Positions 49,996 to 59,267 of a stretch of 64,000 bases of DNA are shown here, in pieces. This DNA is from Loktanella sp. IMCC34160 (lineage in GTDB: Bacteria; Pseudomonadota; Alphaproteobacteria; Rhodobacterales; Rhodobacteraceae), in contig NZ_SELP01000008.1 in NCBI RefSeq assembly GCF_004145845.1, positions 1-64,000 on the forward strand, given 5' to 3'. The translations under genes and the position numbers were made by a program. The notes beneath the pieces are model-generated. The model ran no database searches and was not told the origin of the DNA. It saw nothing but the letters and a program-made list of their open reading frames with translations. Numbering within the stretch: position 1 is the stretch's first letter; every line of letters begins with the position of its first letter.

Positions 49996-51384
49996 ATGAC
50001 CAAGACCTCGAACCAGATGTGGGGCGGGCGTTTCGCCGCCGGGCCGGACGCGATCATGGAGGCGATTAACGCCTCGATCGGTTACGACCAGCGACTTGCC
50101 CGACAGGACATCGAAGGGTCAAGGGCCCATGCCGCGATGTTGGCGGCGCAGGGCATCATTACGGATAAGGATGCGGAAGCGATCCGGGAAGGGCTGCTCA
50201 CGGTCTTGTCAGAAATCGAGGGCGGAACGTTCCAGTTTTCGACCGCGCTGGAAGACATTCACATGAATGTCGAGGCCCGGTTGAAGGAATTGATCGGCGA
50301 ACCCGCCGGGCGGCTGCACACCGCGCGCAGCCGGAACGATCAGGTCGCCGTGGATTTTCGCCTCTGGGTGCGGGACCAGTGCGATGCTGCCGACGGCGCG
50401 ATCGCGGCGCTGATGAATGCGCTGGTGGGTCAGGCCGAGGCCGGGGCGGATTGGGTCATGCCCGGGTTTACGCACCTGCAAACCGCGCAGCCGGTCACAT
50501 GGGGCCACCATATGCTGGCCTATGTGGAAATGCTGTCGCGGGACCGGTCCCGCTTTGCCGATGCGCGCGCCCGGATGAACCTGTCGCCCCTCGGGGCCGC
50601 CGCATTGGCAGGGACATCTTTCCCGATCGACCGGCATGCGACTGCCACGGCGCTTGGCTTTGACGGGCCGACGAACAACAGCCTTGATAGTGTTGCGGAC
50701 CGCGATTTCGCGCTGGAGTATCTGTCGGCTGCGTCGATCTGCGCGATGCACCTGTCCCGTTTCGCCGAAGAGCTGGTGATCTGGTCCTCGGCCCAGTTCC
50801 GCTTCGTCGCCATGTCGGACCAATGGTCGACCGGATCGTCGATCATGCCGCAGAAGAAAAACCCCGATGCCGCCGAACTCATCCGTGCCAAGGTTGCCCG
50901 GATCATGGGGGCCAACGTGGCGTTGATGACGGTGATGAAGGGGCTGCCGCTGACCTATTCGAAGGACATGCAAGAAGACAAGGAACAGGTCTTTGACGCT
51001 GCCGACAACCTGATGCTGGCGCTGGCGGCGATGACCGGCATGGTCGAAACCATGATGCCGCAGAAGGACAACCTGCGCGCCTCGGCCGCCAGCGGGTTTT
51101 CCACGGCGACCGACCTTGCCGACTGGCTGGTGCGCGAGCTGAACCTGCCGTTCCGCGAGGCGCACCATGTGACCGGGGCGCTGGTCGCAATGGCCGAACA
51201 GAAGGGTTGTGACCTGCCCGACCTGTCCCTGTCCGATATGCAGACCGTCCACGAAGAAATCCGGCAGGACGTGTTCGACGTATTGACGGTGGAGAACTCT
51301 GTCGCGAGCCGGATGAGCCACGGTGGCACCGCGCCGGCCAAGGTGCGCGAACAGATTGCCCGCTGGAAGGAGATCCTTGGATGA
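49996..51384 (+). CDS. argH: Argininosuccinate lyase
   Basis: A 462-residue enzyme of the fumarase/aspartase superfamily. It carries the three conserved regions, including [15 protein letters not shown], the T/H region in [20 protein letters not shown] and the flexible signature [20 protein letters not shown] with the catalytic Ser. It splits argininosuccinate into arginine and fumarate. The start is the ATG at 49996 ([13 protein letters not shown]); an ATG at 49981 would overlap the tlpA start. Its last four bases overlap a tiny lipoprotein gene, followed by DUF2834 and lysA. Confidence 0.95.
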   Translation: MTKTSNQMWGGRFAAGPDAIMEAINASIGYDQRLARQDIEGSRAHAAMLAAQGIITDKDAEAIREGLLTVLSEIEGGTFQFSTALEDIHMNVEARLKELIGEPAGRLHTARSRNDQVAVDFRLWVRDQCDAADGAIAALMNALVGQAEAGADWVMPGFTHLQTAQPVTWGHHMLAYVEMLSRDRSRFADARARMNLSPLGAAALAGTSFPIDRHATATALGFDGPTNNSLDSVADRDFALEYLSAASICAMHLSRFAEELVIWSSAQFRFVAMSDQWSTGSSIMPQKKNPDAAELIRAKVARIMGANVALMTVMKGLPLTYSKDMQEDKEQVFDAADNLMLALAAMTGMVETMMPQKDNLRASAASGFSTATDLADWLVRELNLPFREAHHVTGALVAMAEQKGCDLPDLSLSDMQTVHEEIRQDVFDVLTVENSVASRMSHGGTAPAKVREQIARWKEILG

Positions 51385-51482
51385 AACTGCGCCTGATCGC
51401 GGCCCTGATGATCGGCCTCGGCCTGACCGCCTGCGGGGCTGATGGCCCGCCGATCCGGCCCGTGGCAGAGACGTCCAAATGA
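51381..51482 (+). CDS. lptM: LptM-like small lipoprotein
   Basis: A 33-residue ORF: a lipoprotein signal ([18 protein letters not shown]) followed by [15 protein letters not shown]. The Cys-Gly-x-x-Gly-Pro-Pro pattern after the lipobox is that of LptM (YifL), which in E. coli promotes LptD oxidative assembly and is encoded next to dapF in lysine metabolism. Here it lies between argH (ATGA overlap at 51381-51384) and DUF2834/lysA, consistent with LptM. It is too short for ordinary ORF cut-offs but fully supported by overlaps on both sides. Confidence 0.82.
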   Translation: MKLRLIAALMIGLGLTACGADGPPIRPVAETSK

Positions 51483-51784
51483 GGTGGCTTTGGCTGGCGC
51501 TGGCCGTCTGGGGGACCATCCACCCGATGAGCTGGTTCGTCGCGTGGTTTCGCGACAACGGCGTGGACCTGATGGGCATGGTCGATGCCTGGCACGCGAA
51601 CGCGGCCTCCTCTGGCCTTGTGTGGGACCTGACCATCGCGGCGGTGACCCTGACGATCTGGGTGCTGGTCGAGGCGATCCGCGCCCGCCGCTGGGTCGAA
51701 CTTCTGGCAATCCCCGCGACCTTCGGCATCGGGGTCAGTTGCGGACTGCCGCTGTTCCTGTTCCTGCGCACGTTTCGCAATTAG
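51479..51784 (+). CDS. DUF2834 family membrane protein
   Basis: A 101-residue protein with three hydrophobic segments (LWLALAVWGTIHPMSWFVAW, LVWDLTIAAVTLTIWVLVEA, ELLAIPATFGIGVSCGLPLF, then LFLF). DUF2834 proteins are small integral membrane proteins of unknown function. The ATG overlaps the stop of the LptM-like gene (ATGA at 51479-51482), so argH, lptM and this gene form one translationally coupled chain ahead of lysA. No functional residues are known. Confidence 0.82.
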   Translation: MRWLWLALAVWGTIHPMSWFVAWFRDNGVDLMGMVDAWHANAASSGLVWDLTIAAVTLTIWVLVEAIRARRWVELLAIPATFGIGVSCGLPLFLFLRTFRN

Positions 51785-51870
51785 GCGGCGCGGCTGCCGC
51801 CGCATTCCTTATTGCCGAAATCGGCCCGCTGTCGCCCGGTGATCCGCTGACCGTATGGGCTGATGGGGCA

Positions 51871-51905
51871 GGATGCCTCCGGCGGGAGTATTTGGGGCAA
51901 AATGA
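51871..51905 (+). repeat. Rhodobacteraceae-type intergenic repeat/attenuator element
   Basis: GGATGCCTCCGGCGGGAGTA then TTTGGGGCAAAATGA. From memory, the GCCTCCGGCGGGAGTATTT core followed by a GG-CAA-ATGA tail recurs in many Rhodobacteraceae intergenic regions. CTCC-GGCG-GGAG forms a short hairpin followed by TATTT. Only this copy was seen in the window. It lies between DUF2834 and lysA. Confidence 0.5.
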
Positions 51906-51964
51906 GGGGTTGGGCTTTGGTCCTGACCTGCTATGACGCGCGAAACAGCGTTTCGGAGTTGGCG

Positions 51965-53230
51965 ATGGATCATTTCCTGTATCGTGACGGGCAGTTGCAT
52001 GCCGAGGATGTGCCGGTGGCAGAGATCGCCGCCGCCGTTGGCACGCCGTTCTATGTCTATTCCTCGGCCACGCTCTTGCGCCATTTCCGCCTGTTCGATG
52101 ACGCGCTGACCGGCATGCCCCACATGGTCTGCTACGCGATGAAAGCCCTGTCGAATCAAGCGGTTCTGACCCTTCTTGCCAAGGCCGGGGCCGGAATGGA
52201 CGTGGTGTCCGTCGGTGAATACCTGCGGGCCAAGGCGGCGGGCGTGCCGGGTGACCGGATCGTGTTTTCCGGCGTGGGCAAGACCCGCGACGAGATGCGC
52301 GTCGCGTTGGAAGGTGGCATTCGCCAGTTCAACGTCGAATCGGAACCCGAGATGGAGGCGCTGAACGAGGTCGCCCTGTCGCTGGGCACCGTGGCCCCGA
52401 TCACCGTTCGGGTGAACCCGGATGTGGACGCCAAGACCCACGCCAAGATCGCCACCGGCAAGTCCGAGAACAAATTCGGCATTCCCATTTCCCGCGCACG
52501 CGAAGTTTATGCCCATGCGGCGTCCTTGCCGGGGCTGAAGGTGATCGGGATCGACGTGCATATCGGCAGCCAGCTGACCCAGTTGGAGCCCTATCGCCTA
52601 GCCTATCAGAAGGTGGCGGAACTGACCGAGGCGTTGCGGGCCGATGGCCACCAGATTGACCGGCTTGACCTGGGCGGCGGTCTCGGCATTCCCTACGAGC
52701 GGTCGAATACCGCCCCGCCCCTGCCGGTGGAATATGGCGCCCTGATCAAGGAAACCGTGGGCCATCTGGGCTGCGAGATCGAGATCGAGCCGGGCCGGTT
52801 GATCGCGGGAAACGCGGGCCTTCTGGTGTCCAAGGTGATCTATGTGAAGCAGGGCGAGGACCGCCAGTTCCTGATCATTGACGGGGCCATGAACGACCTG
52901 ATCCGCCCGGCCATGTATGACGCCCACCATGATATTGTCCCGGTGGTCGAACCCGTGCCGGGGGCAGAACCGGCGACCTATGATATCGTTGGTCCGATCT
53001 GCGAAAGCGGCGACACATTCGCCAAGGGCCGCACCCTGACCGAACTGGCCGAGGATGACCTGATCGCCTTCCGGTCCGCCGGGGCCTATGGTGCGGTCAT
53101 GTCGAGCGAATACAATTCCCGTCTTCTGGTTCCCGAGGTTCTGGTACAGGGCGATCAATTCGCGGTTATCCGCGCACGCCCCACCTTTGACGAAATGATC
53201 GGCCGCGATACCATTCCCGAATGGCTGTGA
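51965..53230 (+). CDS. lysA: Diaminopimelate decarboxylase
   Basis: A 421-residue PLP enzyme of the alanine racemase/ODC fold III. The PLP Lys is in MVCYAMKALSNQAVLTLLAK, the phosphate-binding Gly-rich loop in LDLGGGLGIPYERS and the second-subunit Cys in GPICESGDTFAKGR. It converts meso-diaminopimelate to lysine. The start at 51965 (MDHFLYRDGQLHAED) has GGAG upstream; the frame also opens at 51863. The gene follows argH-lptM-DUF2834 after a 180-bp gap with a repeat-like hairpin. Confidence 0.95.
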   Translation: MDHFLYRDGQLHAEDVPVAEIAAAVGTPFYVYSSATLLRHFRLFDDALTGMPHMVCYAMKALSNQAVLTLLAKAGAGMDVVSVGEYLRAKAAGVPGDRIVFSGVGKTRDEMRVALEGGIRQFNVESEPEMEALNEVALSLGTVAPITVRVNPDVDAKTHAKIATGKSENKFGIPISRAREVYAHAASLPGLKVIGIDVHIGSQLTQLEPYRLAYQKVAELTEALRADGHQIDRLDLGGGLGIPYERSNTAPPLPVEYGALIKETVGHLGCEIEIEPGRLIAGNAGLLVSKVIYVKQGEDRQFLIIDGAMNDLIRPAMYDAHHDIVPVVEPVPGAEPATYDIVGPICESGDTFAKGRTLTELAEDDLIAFRSAGAYGAVMSSEYNSRLLVPEVLVQGDQFAVIRARPTFDEMIGRDTIPEWL

Positions 53231-53271
53231 CCCGGTTAGGGTCGGCCTGAACCGCAAACCGGAGAGGCCTG

Positions 53272-55890
53272 CTGACCGACCCGAGCCGAGACCTGCGCCA
53301 TCTGCGCCTGCCTGTTGCCGCGACCCATGCCGGGTTGGTGGCAGAACAGGTGGTGCGCGCGTTCTGGCCGCTGTGGACGGTTCTGTTCGTGGCCGTCGCG
53401 CCTTTGCTTTTGGGCTGGCAGGATGCACTACCGGTTGAACTGGTCTGGGCCTTCGGTGTTCTGTGTCTGCTGGCGGCGGTGGTCTCCCTTGTCCGTGGTG
53501 TGCGCGTTTTTCGTTGGCCCGCCCGGGCCGAGGCGGTGGCACGTGTCGACGCCACCCTGCCGGGCCGCCCGATTGCAACTCTGACGGACAGGCAGGTGAT
53601 CGGTGCGGGCGATGCCGCCTCCGAGGCTGTCTGGCGCGCCCATGTCGCCCGGATGCAGGACCGAACCCGCGCCGCCCGGATGGCGGACCCGGACCTGCGC
53701 CTGTCAAAGGTCGATCCGTTTGGTCTGCGGTATATCGCGCTGTTGTTCTTCGTCGTGGCCCTGATGTTCGGATCGGTCTGGCGGGTACAATCGGTGACCC
53801 AGATGGGACCGGGGGCGGGTCAATCGCTGGTGACCGGCCCGACATGGGAAGGCTGGATCGCCCCCCCGGCCTATACCGGCAAACCCACGCTGTATCTGGC
53901 GGATATTCCACAGGGTCCTCTGCGCGTGCCAGAGGGGAGTGAAATTACCCTGCGGTTCTATGGCGAGATCGGCGCCCTGACCCTTGCCGAGACGGTTTCG
54001 GCCCGCAGCGGCGACGACCTGCCACCGGCAAGCGATCCGTCGCAAGTCTTCATTGTGATGCAGGACGGCACCCTGTCGATCAATGGCGAAGGCGGGGCCG
54101 AATGGCAGGTTTCGGTTATCCCGGACACGCCGCCCACCGTTGAATTGACCGGACCGGTCGCGGCTGAGGCCGATGGTGAAATGTCCCAGCCGTTCCTTGC
54201 GTTGGACGACTATGGCGTGGTCTCTGGCAGCGCGACCATCGCGCTGGATCTGGATCGGGTGGATCGGCGGCACGGGCTGGCGATCCCGCCTGAGGTGCGC
54301 GAGGCCTTGGTTCTGGACCTGCCGATGCCCTTTACCGGGGACCGCCGGGATTTCGAGGAGATGCTGACGGAAAACCTGTCCGAACACCCCTTTGCCAACC
54401 TGCCCGTCACCCTGACGCTTGAGGTGCAGGACTCGCGGGGGCAGGTGGGCCGCAGTGATCCGGAACCGATCATCCTGCCGGGCCGCAGGTTCTTTCAGCC
54501 GGTTGCCCGCGCGGTCATCGAACAGCGCCGGGATCTGCTGTGGTCGCGCGACAATGGGCGCCGCATTCTGCAAATCCTGCGGGCGGTGGCGCATCGACCG
54601 GAAGAGCTGTTCGACGACGATACATCCTACCTGCGCCTGTCCTTCACCCTGCGCCGCCTTGCCCCGATGGTTGACGAGGGCCTAACGGTTGAACAGCAGG
54701 ACGAGATCGCGCAGGCGCTTTGGGATCTTGCGGTGCAGCTTGAAGAGGGCACCCTTGCCGATGCCCGCGAGCGTCTGCGCCGGGCACAGGAAAGATTGGC
54801 CGAGGCGATGCGCAATGGCGCGACGCCCGAGGAAATCGAAGAGCTGATGCAGGAGCTGCGCGACGCCACCAACGACTACATGCGGATGCTGGCCGAGCAG
54901 GCGCAGCCGCAAGATGACAATGGCACCGATCAGCCGGACCGGGCGGAGCAAGACGCCCTTGAATTCACCATGGACGAGCTGCAGGCCCTGATGGACCGCA
55001 TTCAGGAGCTGATGGAAGAAGGCCGCATGGCCGAGGCCCAGGAGTTGATGGAGCAGCTGAATGAGTTGATGGAGAACCTTCAGGTCACGCAGGGCGACGG
55101 TGGCGGCGACCGGATGCCCGGCGAACAGTCGATGCAGGATTTGTCGGACACGCTGCGCGATCAGCAGGACCTGTCCGACGATGCGTTCAGCGACCTGCAA
55201 GAGGGGTTCAACCGGGGAGAGGGCCGGCAGGACCAGCCGCAGGATCCAGGGCAGGACCCGGGCCAGCAGGGCCAGCGCCCCGGTCAGCAGCCCCGCGATG
55301 GCGAAAGCGGCGAAGGTCAGGGCTTTGGTCAGGACAGCCAGCAGGGCCAGCAAAACGATCAGGGTCAGGGCGGCGAGGGCGACCAGCAGTCGCTTGCCGA
55401 CCGGCAAGAGGCCCTGCGGCAGGAGTTGGAACGCCAGCTTGGCAACCTGCCCAGTCTGGACGGGGATTCGGCCGAGGCCGCCCGCCGCGCCCTTGAACGC
55501 GCCGAAGACGCGATGGACGGGGCAGAGGATGCCCTGCGCGAAGGCGATCTGGCCGAGGCGATCGACCAGCAGGCCGAGGCGATGGACGCCCTGCGCGACG
55601 GGCTGCGCAACCTTGGCGACGCGCTGGCCCAGAACCGTCGCGAGGAAGAACCGGGGCAGGGGCAACAGGACGGCAATGCTCAGGGTAGGCTGGAACCGTC
55701 CCGTCGCGACCCGCTGGGCCGGCAGTTGGGCAACAACGGCCAGTTCGGAACCGAGGAGGACATGCTGCAGGGCCAGGAGCTTCAGCGGCGGGCGGAAGAG
55801 CTGTTGCAGGAACTGCGCCGCCGGTCGTCCGAACAGGATCGGCCCCAGCTGGAGCTGGATTACCTCAAGCGTCTGCTGGAGCGGTTCTAG
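53272..55890 (+). CDS. TIGR02302/DUF4175 family protein, probable CTG start
   Basis: A protein of about 872 residues. Two transmembrane segments lie near the N-terminus (PLWTVLFVAVAPLLLGWQDA; YIALLFFVVALMFGSVWRV), then a beta-rich region, then long helical Gln/Glu/Met-rich repeats (MDELQALMDRIQELMEEGRM), a Gln/Gly/Asp low-complexity segment (about residues 630-705) and a C-terminal helical part. The first plausible codon in the conserved N-terminus is CTG at 53272 (LTDPSRDLRHLRLPVAATHA), four bases after GGAGAGG; no ATG or GTG precedes the first helix, and TTG at 53335 would trim it. Function unknown; it follows lysA as I recall from other alphaproteobacteria. Confidence 0.82.
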   Translation: MTDPSRDLRHLRLPVAATHAGLVAEQVVRAFWPLWTVLFVAVAPLLLGWQDALPVELVWAFGVLCLLAAVVSLVRGVRVFRWPARAEAVARVDATLPGRPIATLTDRQVIGAGDAASEAVWRAHVARMQDRTRAARMADPDLRLSKVDPFGLRYIALLFFVVALMFGSVWRVQSVTQMGPGAGQSLVTGPTWEGWIAPPAYTGKPTLYLADIPQGPLRVPEGSEITLRFYGEIGALTLAETVSARSGDDLPPASDPSQVFIVMQDGTLSINGEGGAEWQVSVIPDTPPTVELTGPVAAEADGEMSQPFLALDDYGVVSGSATIALDLDRVDRRHGLAIPPEVREALVLDLPMPFTGDRRDFEEMLTENLSEHPFANLPVTLTLEVQDSRGQVGRSDPEPIILPGRRFFQPVARAVIEQRRDLLWSRDNGRRILQILRAVAHRPEELFDDDTSYLRLSFTLRRLAPMVDEGLTVEQQDEIAQALWDLAVQLEEGTLADARERLRRAQERLAEAMRNGATPEEIEELMQELRDATNDYMRMLAEQAQPQDDNGTDQPDRAEQDALEFTMDELQALMDRIQELMEEGRMAEAQELMEQLNELMENLQVTQGDGGGDRMPGEQSMQDLSDTLRDQQDLSDDAFSDLQEGFNRGEGRQDQPQDPGQDPGQQGQRPGQQPRDGESGEGQGFGQDSQQGQQNDQGQGGEGDQQSLADRQEALRQELERQLGNLPSLDGDSAEAARRALERAEDAMDGAEDALREGDLAEAIDQQAEAMDALRDGLRNLGDALAQNRREEEPGQGQQDGNAQGRLEPSRRDPLGRQLGNNGQFGTEEDMLQGQELQRRAEELLQELRRRSSEQDRPQLELDYLKRLLERF

Positions 55891-55893
55891 GCC

Positions 55894-56763
55894 TTAGGCC
55901 GCGTCGTTGGCGATGAAATCCTGCATCTTCAGATCAATCCAAAGCCGAAGACTGTCCACCCAGTTCACATAGCTGGTCAGGATGGGGTCCAGCTGCGGCA
56001 CCGCTGCGCTAATTTGCGGGGCATAGACATAGACCGCGGCGGCGATCACGGCGATCAGGATCACCGTCAGGAAGCCACGCCGGAACCCCTTGCGCCGGCT
56101 CTGGCTGGTCGCCGCTTCCTCGACCGGGTCGGCTTCGCCACGTTCCGCCGATGACCGAAGGGTCGAATTGATTTCCTCGATATCGGGCAGAAGATCGGAC
56201 CGCGCGCCGGGGCCGGCGACGGCAGGTGTGGGGGCCCGTTCGCCTTTCAGGCGCGCCATGCGGCGGCGTGCCTCTTCCGCGCGTTGATCTTCGGGGTCAA
56301 GCGGCGCATCGAGGCCCAGATCGGGCTGGCTCTGCAATCCTTCGCCACCTGCGCCTTCGCGTTGGGCCCGTTCCCGTGCGGCTTCTTGACGAAGGATATC
56401 TGCGATCGCGGGGTCCAGTTCCCGCCGTTGCGCTTCCGGCGCCGGGGTCGGTTCGGGCTCTGGTTCCGGCTCAGGCTCGGGTTCAGGATCAGGTTCCGGG
56501 GCGTCCTCGGTCAGGTCAGGTTCCGGCACTTGGACGTCCACGTCCTCGTCTTCGGCCTGCGCTGGGGTGTCTTGCGGCTCTGCCGGCTCCGTCGCTTGGG
56601 GCGGCGGCGGCGGGGCAAAGCCGTCTTCTTCCGCCTCGGAGACGCCGGGGCGTTCGAACCATGTATGGCTGCAGTTTGAACATTGCACATCGCGACCGGC
56701 GGCCGGGATGACATCATCCGGAACCTCGTACTGTGCCCCGCAATTCGGGCAAATGAGACGCAT
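55894..56763 (-). CDS. Zinc-ribbon (MJ0042) membrane protein with Pro-Glu-rich linker
   Basis: A 289-residue protein. The N-terminal MJ0042-type zinc ribbon has two CxxC pairs (LICPNCGAQYEVPDD and VQCSNCSHTW). A long acidic, Pro-rich region follows, including an Asp/Glu-Pro dipeptide repeat (EPDPEPEPEPEPEPEPTP). A basic patch (SQSRRKGFRRG) precedes one transmembrane helix (GFLTVILIAVIAAAVYVYAP) near residue 225. The C-terminal ~45 residues would be periplasmic. It ends three bases from the convergent DUF4175 gene and diverges from ftsE. Function unknown. Confidence 0.85.
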   Translation of the reverse strand: MRLICPNCGAQYEVPDDVIPAAGRDVQCSNCSHTWFERPGVSEAEEDGFAPPPPPQATEPAEPQDTPAQAEDEDVDVQVPEPDLTEDAPEPDPEPEPEPEPEPEPTPAPEAQRRELDPAIADILRQEAARERAQREGAGGEGLQSQPDLGLDAPLDPEDQRAEEARRRMARLKGERAPTPAVAGPGARSDLLPDIEEINSTLRSSAERGEADPVEEAATSQSRRKGFRRGFLTVILIAVIAAAVYVYAPQISAAVPQLDPILTSYVNWVDSLRLWIDLKMQDFIANDAA

Positions 56764-56930
56764 GCTCTTGTCCTTCCTGCCCCGTCAGGCCCGTTTCAGG
56801 GCCACTGTTTCCTCTTTTCTAACAATGAGAAAGGCAATCGGAAAGGAAATACAATCCCAAGGGGGCAAAAGGGCCGATTGAAAACCCGGTCTGTTTTCGG
56901 CAGAACACAGGTGCGGTTAATGGGGGACTT

Positions 56931-57608
56931 ATGGTGATCGAGCTCGACAAGGTGGCCTATTCCTATGGCGGGGGCGAGCTTTTTTCCGATCTGTCGCTGA
57001 CGATGGCGCCCGGGTCCTTCCATTTTCTGACCGGCCCGTCGGGTGCCGGGAAGACGACCCTTCTGAAACTTTGCTATGGCGAATTGACCGCGACCGCCGG
57101 TCAGGCGCGGATTTTCGGGCAGGACAGCCGGACCCTTAGCCGCGATCAGGTGGCGATGGTGCGGCGGCGGATCGGGGTAGTCCATCAGGACTGTCAGTTT
57201 CTGGACCACTTGTCGGTTGCGGAAAACGTGGCCCTGCCGCTTGCGGTGTCGGGACGCGCGAGCGAGGCAGGCCAGAACCTGTCCGACCTTCTGGCCTGGG
57301 TGGGGCTGACCGGGCAGGCGGCGCAGCGTCCGCCGGAATTGTCGGGAGGTGAACGGCAGCGCGCCGCGCTTGCCCGTGCTGTCATCATGTCGCCCGATGT
57401 CATCATCGCGGACGAACCGACCGGAAACATCGACTGGGAAATGTCGCAGCGCCTGCTGCGCCTGTTGGTCGAATTGAACAAGATGGGAAAGACCGTCTTT
57501 GTGGCCACCCATGACCTGAACCTGATCCGCGCTGCGAAATCACAGGTTTCGGCGCGAATTCTGCGGCTCAAGGACCGGCGATTGCAGGTGGCGGGGGTAG
57601 ACCTATGA
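56931..57608 (+). CDS. ftsE: Cell division ATP-binding protein FtsE
   Basis: A 225-residue ABC ATPase. Walker A is LTGPSGAGKTTLLKL, the ABC signature ELSGGERQRAALARA, Walker B IIADEPTGNID and the switch His in ATHDLNL. FtsE with FtsX regulates peptidoglycan hydrolases at the division site rather than transporting a substrate. The stop overlaps the ftsX start (ATGA at 57605-57608). The 167-bp gap upstream to the zinc-ribbon gene contains the shared promoter region. Confidence 0.92.
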   Translation: MVIELDKVAYSYGGGELFSDLSLTMAPGSFHFLTGPSGAGKTTLLKLCYGELTATAGQARIFGQDSRTLSRDQVAMVRRRIGVVHQDCQFLDHLSVAENVALPLAVSGRASEAGQNLSDLLAWVGLTGQAAQRPPELSGGERQRAALARAVIMSPDVIIADEPTGNIDWEMSQRLLRLLVELNKMGKTVFVATHDLNLIRAAKSQVSARILRLKDRRLQVAGVDL

Positions 57609-58510
57609 GCCTGCAATTGCGCCATTCCCTGTCGTTGATGACCGGCGACAAACAGGCGGACCGCTCGGTGCCGCCCACTGGGTTTACCGCTTGGCTGACG
57701 CTTTTCACCGCCGCCGCGATGGCCTTTCTGGCGGTTTTCGCGCTGGCCCTGTCCACCGCGACGGACCGGCTGGCGGACCGTTGGGCCGCGGAACTGGCCC
57801 GCACCTCGACCCTGCGCATTTCAGCCCCCGAAGATCAGATGGCGGCGCAGACAGCCGCTGCAATCCGCCTGTTGGAAACCACGCCGGGCGTGGCCGAAGC
57901 CCGCCCCCTGACCGACGAAGAACAGCGCACCCTGCTGGAGCCGTGGTTCGGGCCGGACCTGCCCGTTGAAACCCTGCCCATCCCCCGCCTGATCGAAATC
58001 ATCGAAGAGGGCGAAGGATATGATCCGACGGGCCTGCGTGCCCGGCTTCAGGCCGAAGTGCCGGGCGCGGTTCTGGACGATCACACCCGTTGGCGCGAAC
58101 CGCTGGTCGAGGCGGCCAACCGGCTGCGGCTTCTGGGATGGGTGTCCATCGCGTTGATCGCGGCCTCGACCGGGGCGATGATCACCCTTGCCGCGCAGGC
58201 GGCGCTGTCAGCCAATGCACAGGTGATCCGGGTGATGCGGCTGGTCGGGGCGACGGATGAATATATCGCCTCTGCCTTTGTGCGGCGGTTCACGATCCGT
58301 GCATTCAACGGCGCATTTGTCGGGGTGGTTCTGGGTGGGATCGGCATCCTGTTCCTGCCGGATACCGAAGTGGCGGGCGGCTTCCTGACCGGGCTTGGGT
58401 TTCAAGGCGGCGAATGGATCTGGCTTTTGCTTGTGCCGCCGCTTGCGGCGATGGTCGCCTTTCTTGCAACATGGGCCGCAGCGCTGCGCAACCTGAGGGA
58501 ACAGTCATGA
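57605..58510 (+). CDS. ftsX: Cell division protein FtsX
   Basis: A 301-residue membrane protein with four transmembrane helices (one near residues 30-50, three in the C-terminal half) and a periplasmic loop of about 120 residues. The C-terminal FtsX permease-like domain has WVSIALIAASTGAMITLAAQ and VIRVMRLVGATDEYIASAFV. It transmits FtsE ATP hydrolysis to envelope amidase activators. It overlaps ftsE and plsC by four bases each, forming a coupled ftsE-ftsX-plsC operon. Confidence 0.9.
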   Translation: MSLQLRHSLSLMTGDKQADRSVPPTGFTAWLTLFTAAAMAFLAVFALALSTATDRLADRWAAELARTSTLRISAPEDQMAAQTAAAIRLLETTPGVAEARPLTDEEQRTLLEPWFGPDLPVETLPIPRLIEIIEEGEGYDPTGLRARLQAEVPGAVLDDHTRWREPLVEAANRLRLLGWVSIALIAASTGAMITLAAQAALSANAQVIRVMRLVGATDEYIASAFVRRFTIRAFNGAFVGVVLGGIGILFLPDTEVAGGFLTGLGFQGGEWIWLLLVPPLAAMVAFLATWAAALRNLREQS

Positions 58511-59259
58511 GATATGCCTTCCAGTGGCTTCGGTCCCTGTTGTTCATCATCCTGATCTACGCGGGCATGGTCGTCTACGCGATCGCCTTCCTGCCTTGGG
58601 CGCTACTCAGCTCCCGTGGGGCCAGCGCGGCGGCCCATGCATGGTGCGCCTTTGTCAAATGGCTGGCGAGCTGGCTGATCGGGCTAAAGACCGAGGTGCG
58701 GGGCACGCCGCCAACGGACGAGGTGCTGGTCGCGGCCAAGCACCAGTCCTTCTTCGATATCATCCTGATCTATTCGGCCCTGCCTCGGTCCAAGTTCATC
58801 ATGAAGCAGGAGCTTCTTTATGCGCCGATCCTTGGGCAATACGCCAAGCGGATCGGGTGCATCCCCGTCAATCGGGGCAAACGGGCCGAAGCGATCAAGA
58901 AGATGCTGGCCGATGTGAAGTCGGGCAAGGCGGAACCGGGGCAATTGGTGATCTACCCGCAGGGCACGCGGATCAACCCCGGGATCAAGGCCCCCTACAA
59001 GGTCGGGTCGGGCGTCCTGTATCGCGAGTTGGGACAGGATTGCGTGCCGGTGGCCTGCAACGTCGGCGTGTTCTGGCCCAAGCGGGGCATCTACCGCAAA
59101 CCGGGCAAGGCGGTGATCGAATTCATGCCCCGGATCAAAGCGGGCAAACCGCTGGATGAATTCATGGCAGAACTGGAGCAGGTTGTTGAAACCCGGTCGA
59201 ACGAGTTGATGGCCGAAGCAGGGTTTACGGGGCTGCCGACCCCCGACAGCAAAGGCTAG
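58507..59259 (+). CDS. plsC: 1-acyl-sn-glycerol-3-phosphate acyltransferase
   Basis: A 250-residue membrane-bound acyltransferase. An N-terminal hydrophobic segment (SLLFIILIYAGMVVYAIAFL) is followed by the catalytic AKHQSFFDIILIY (HX4D motif) and the substrate-binding YPQGTRINPG, a variant of EGTR. It makes phosphatidic acid from lysophosphatidic acid. The ATG overlaps the ftsX stop (ATGA at 58507-58510). Replacement of Glu by Gln in the EGTR block is also seen in other alphaproteobacterial PlsC proteins from memory. Confidence 0.88.
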   Translation: MRYAFQWLRSLLFIILIYAGMVVYAIAFLPWALLSSRGASAAAHAWCAFVKWLASWLIGLKTEVRGTPPTDEVLVAAKHQSFFDIILIYSALPRSKFIMKQELLYAPILGQYAKRIGCIPVNRGKRAEAIKKMLADVKSGKAEPGQLVIYPQGTRINPGIKAPYKVGSGVLYRELGQDCVPVACNVGVFWPKRGIYRKPGKAVIEFMPRIKAGKPLDEFMAELEQVVETRSNELMAEAGFTGLPTPDSKG

Positions 59260-59267
59260 GATCAAGT

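Noticed and set aside
54682-55665. 327-residue Leu-rich minus-strand frame resembling a membrane protein
   Set aside because: It is the complement of the Gln/Glu-rich part of the DUF4175 gene; Gln/Glu codons read as Leu/Phe on the other strand.
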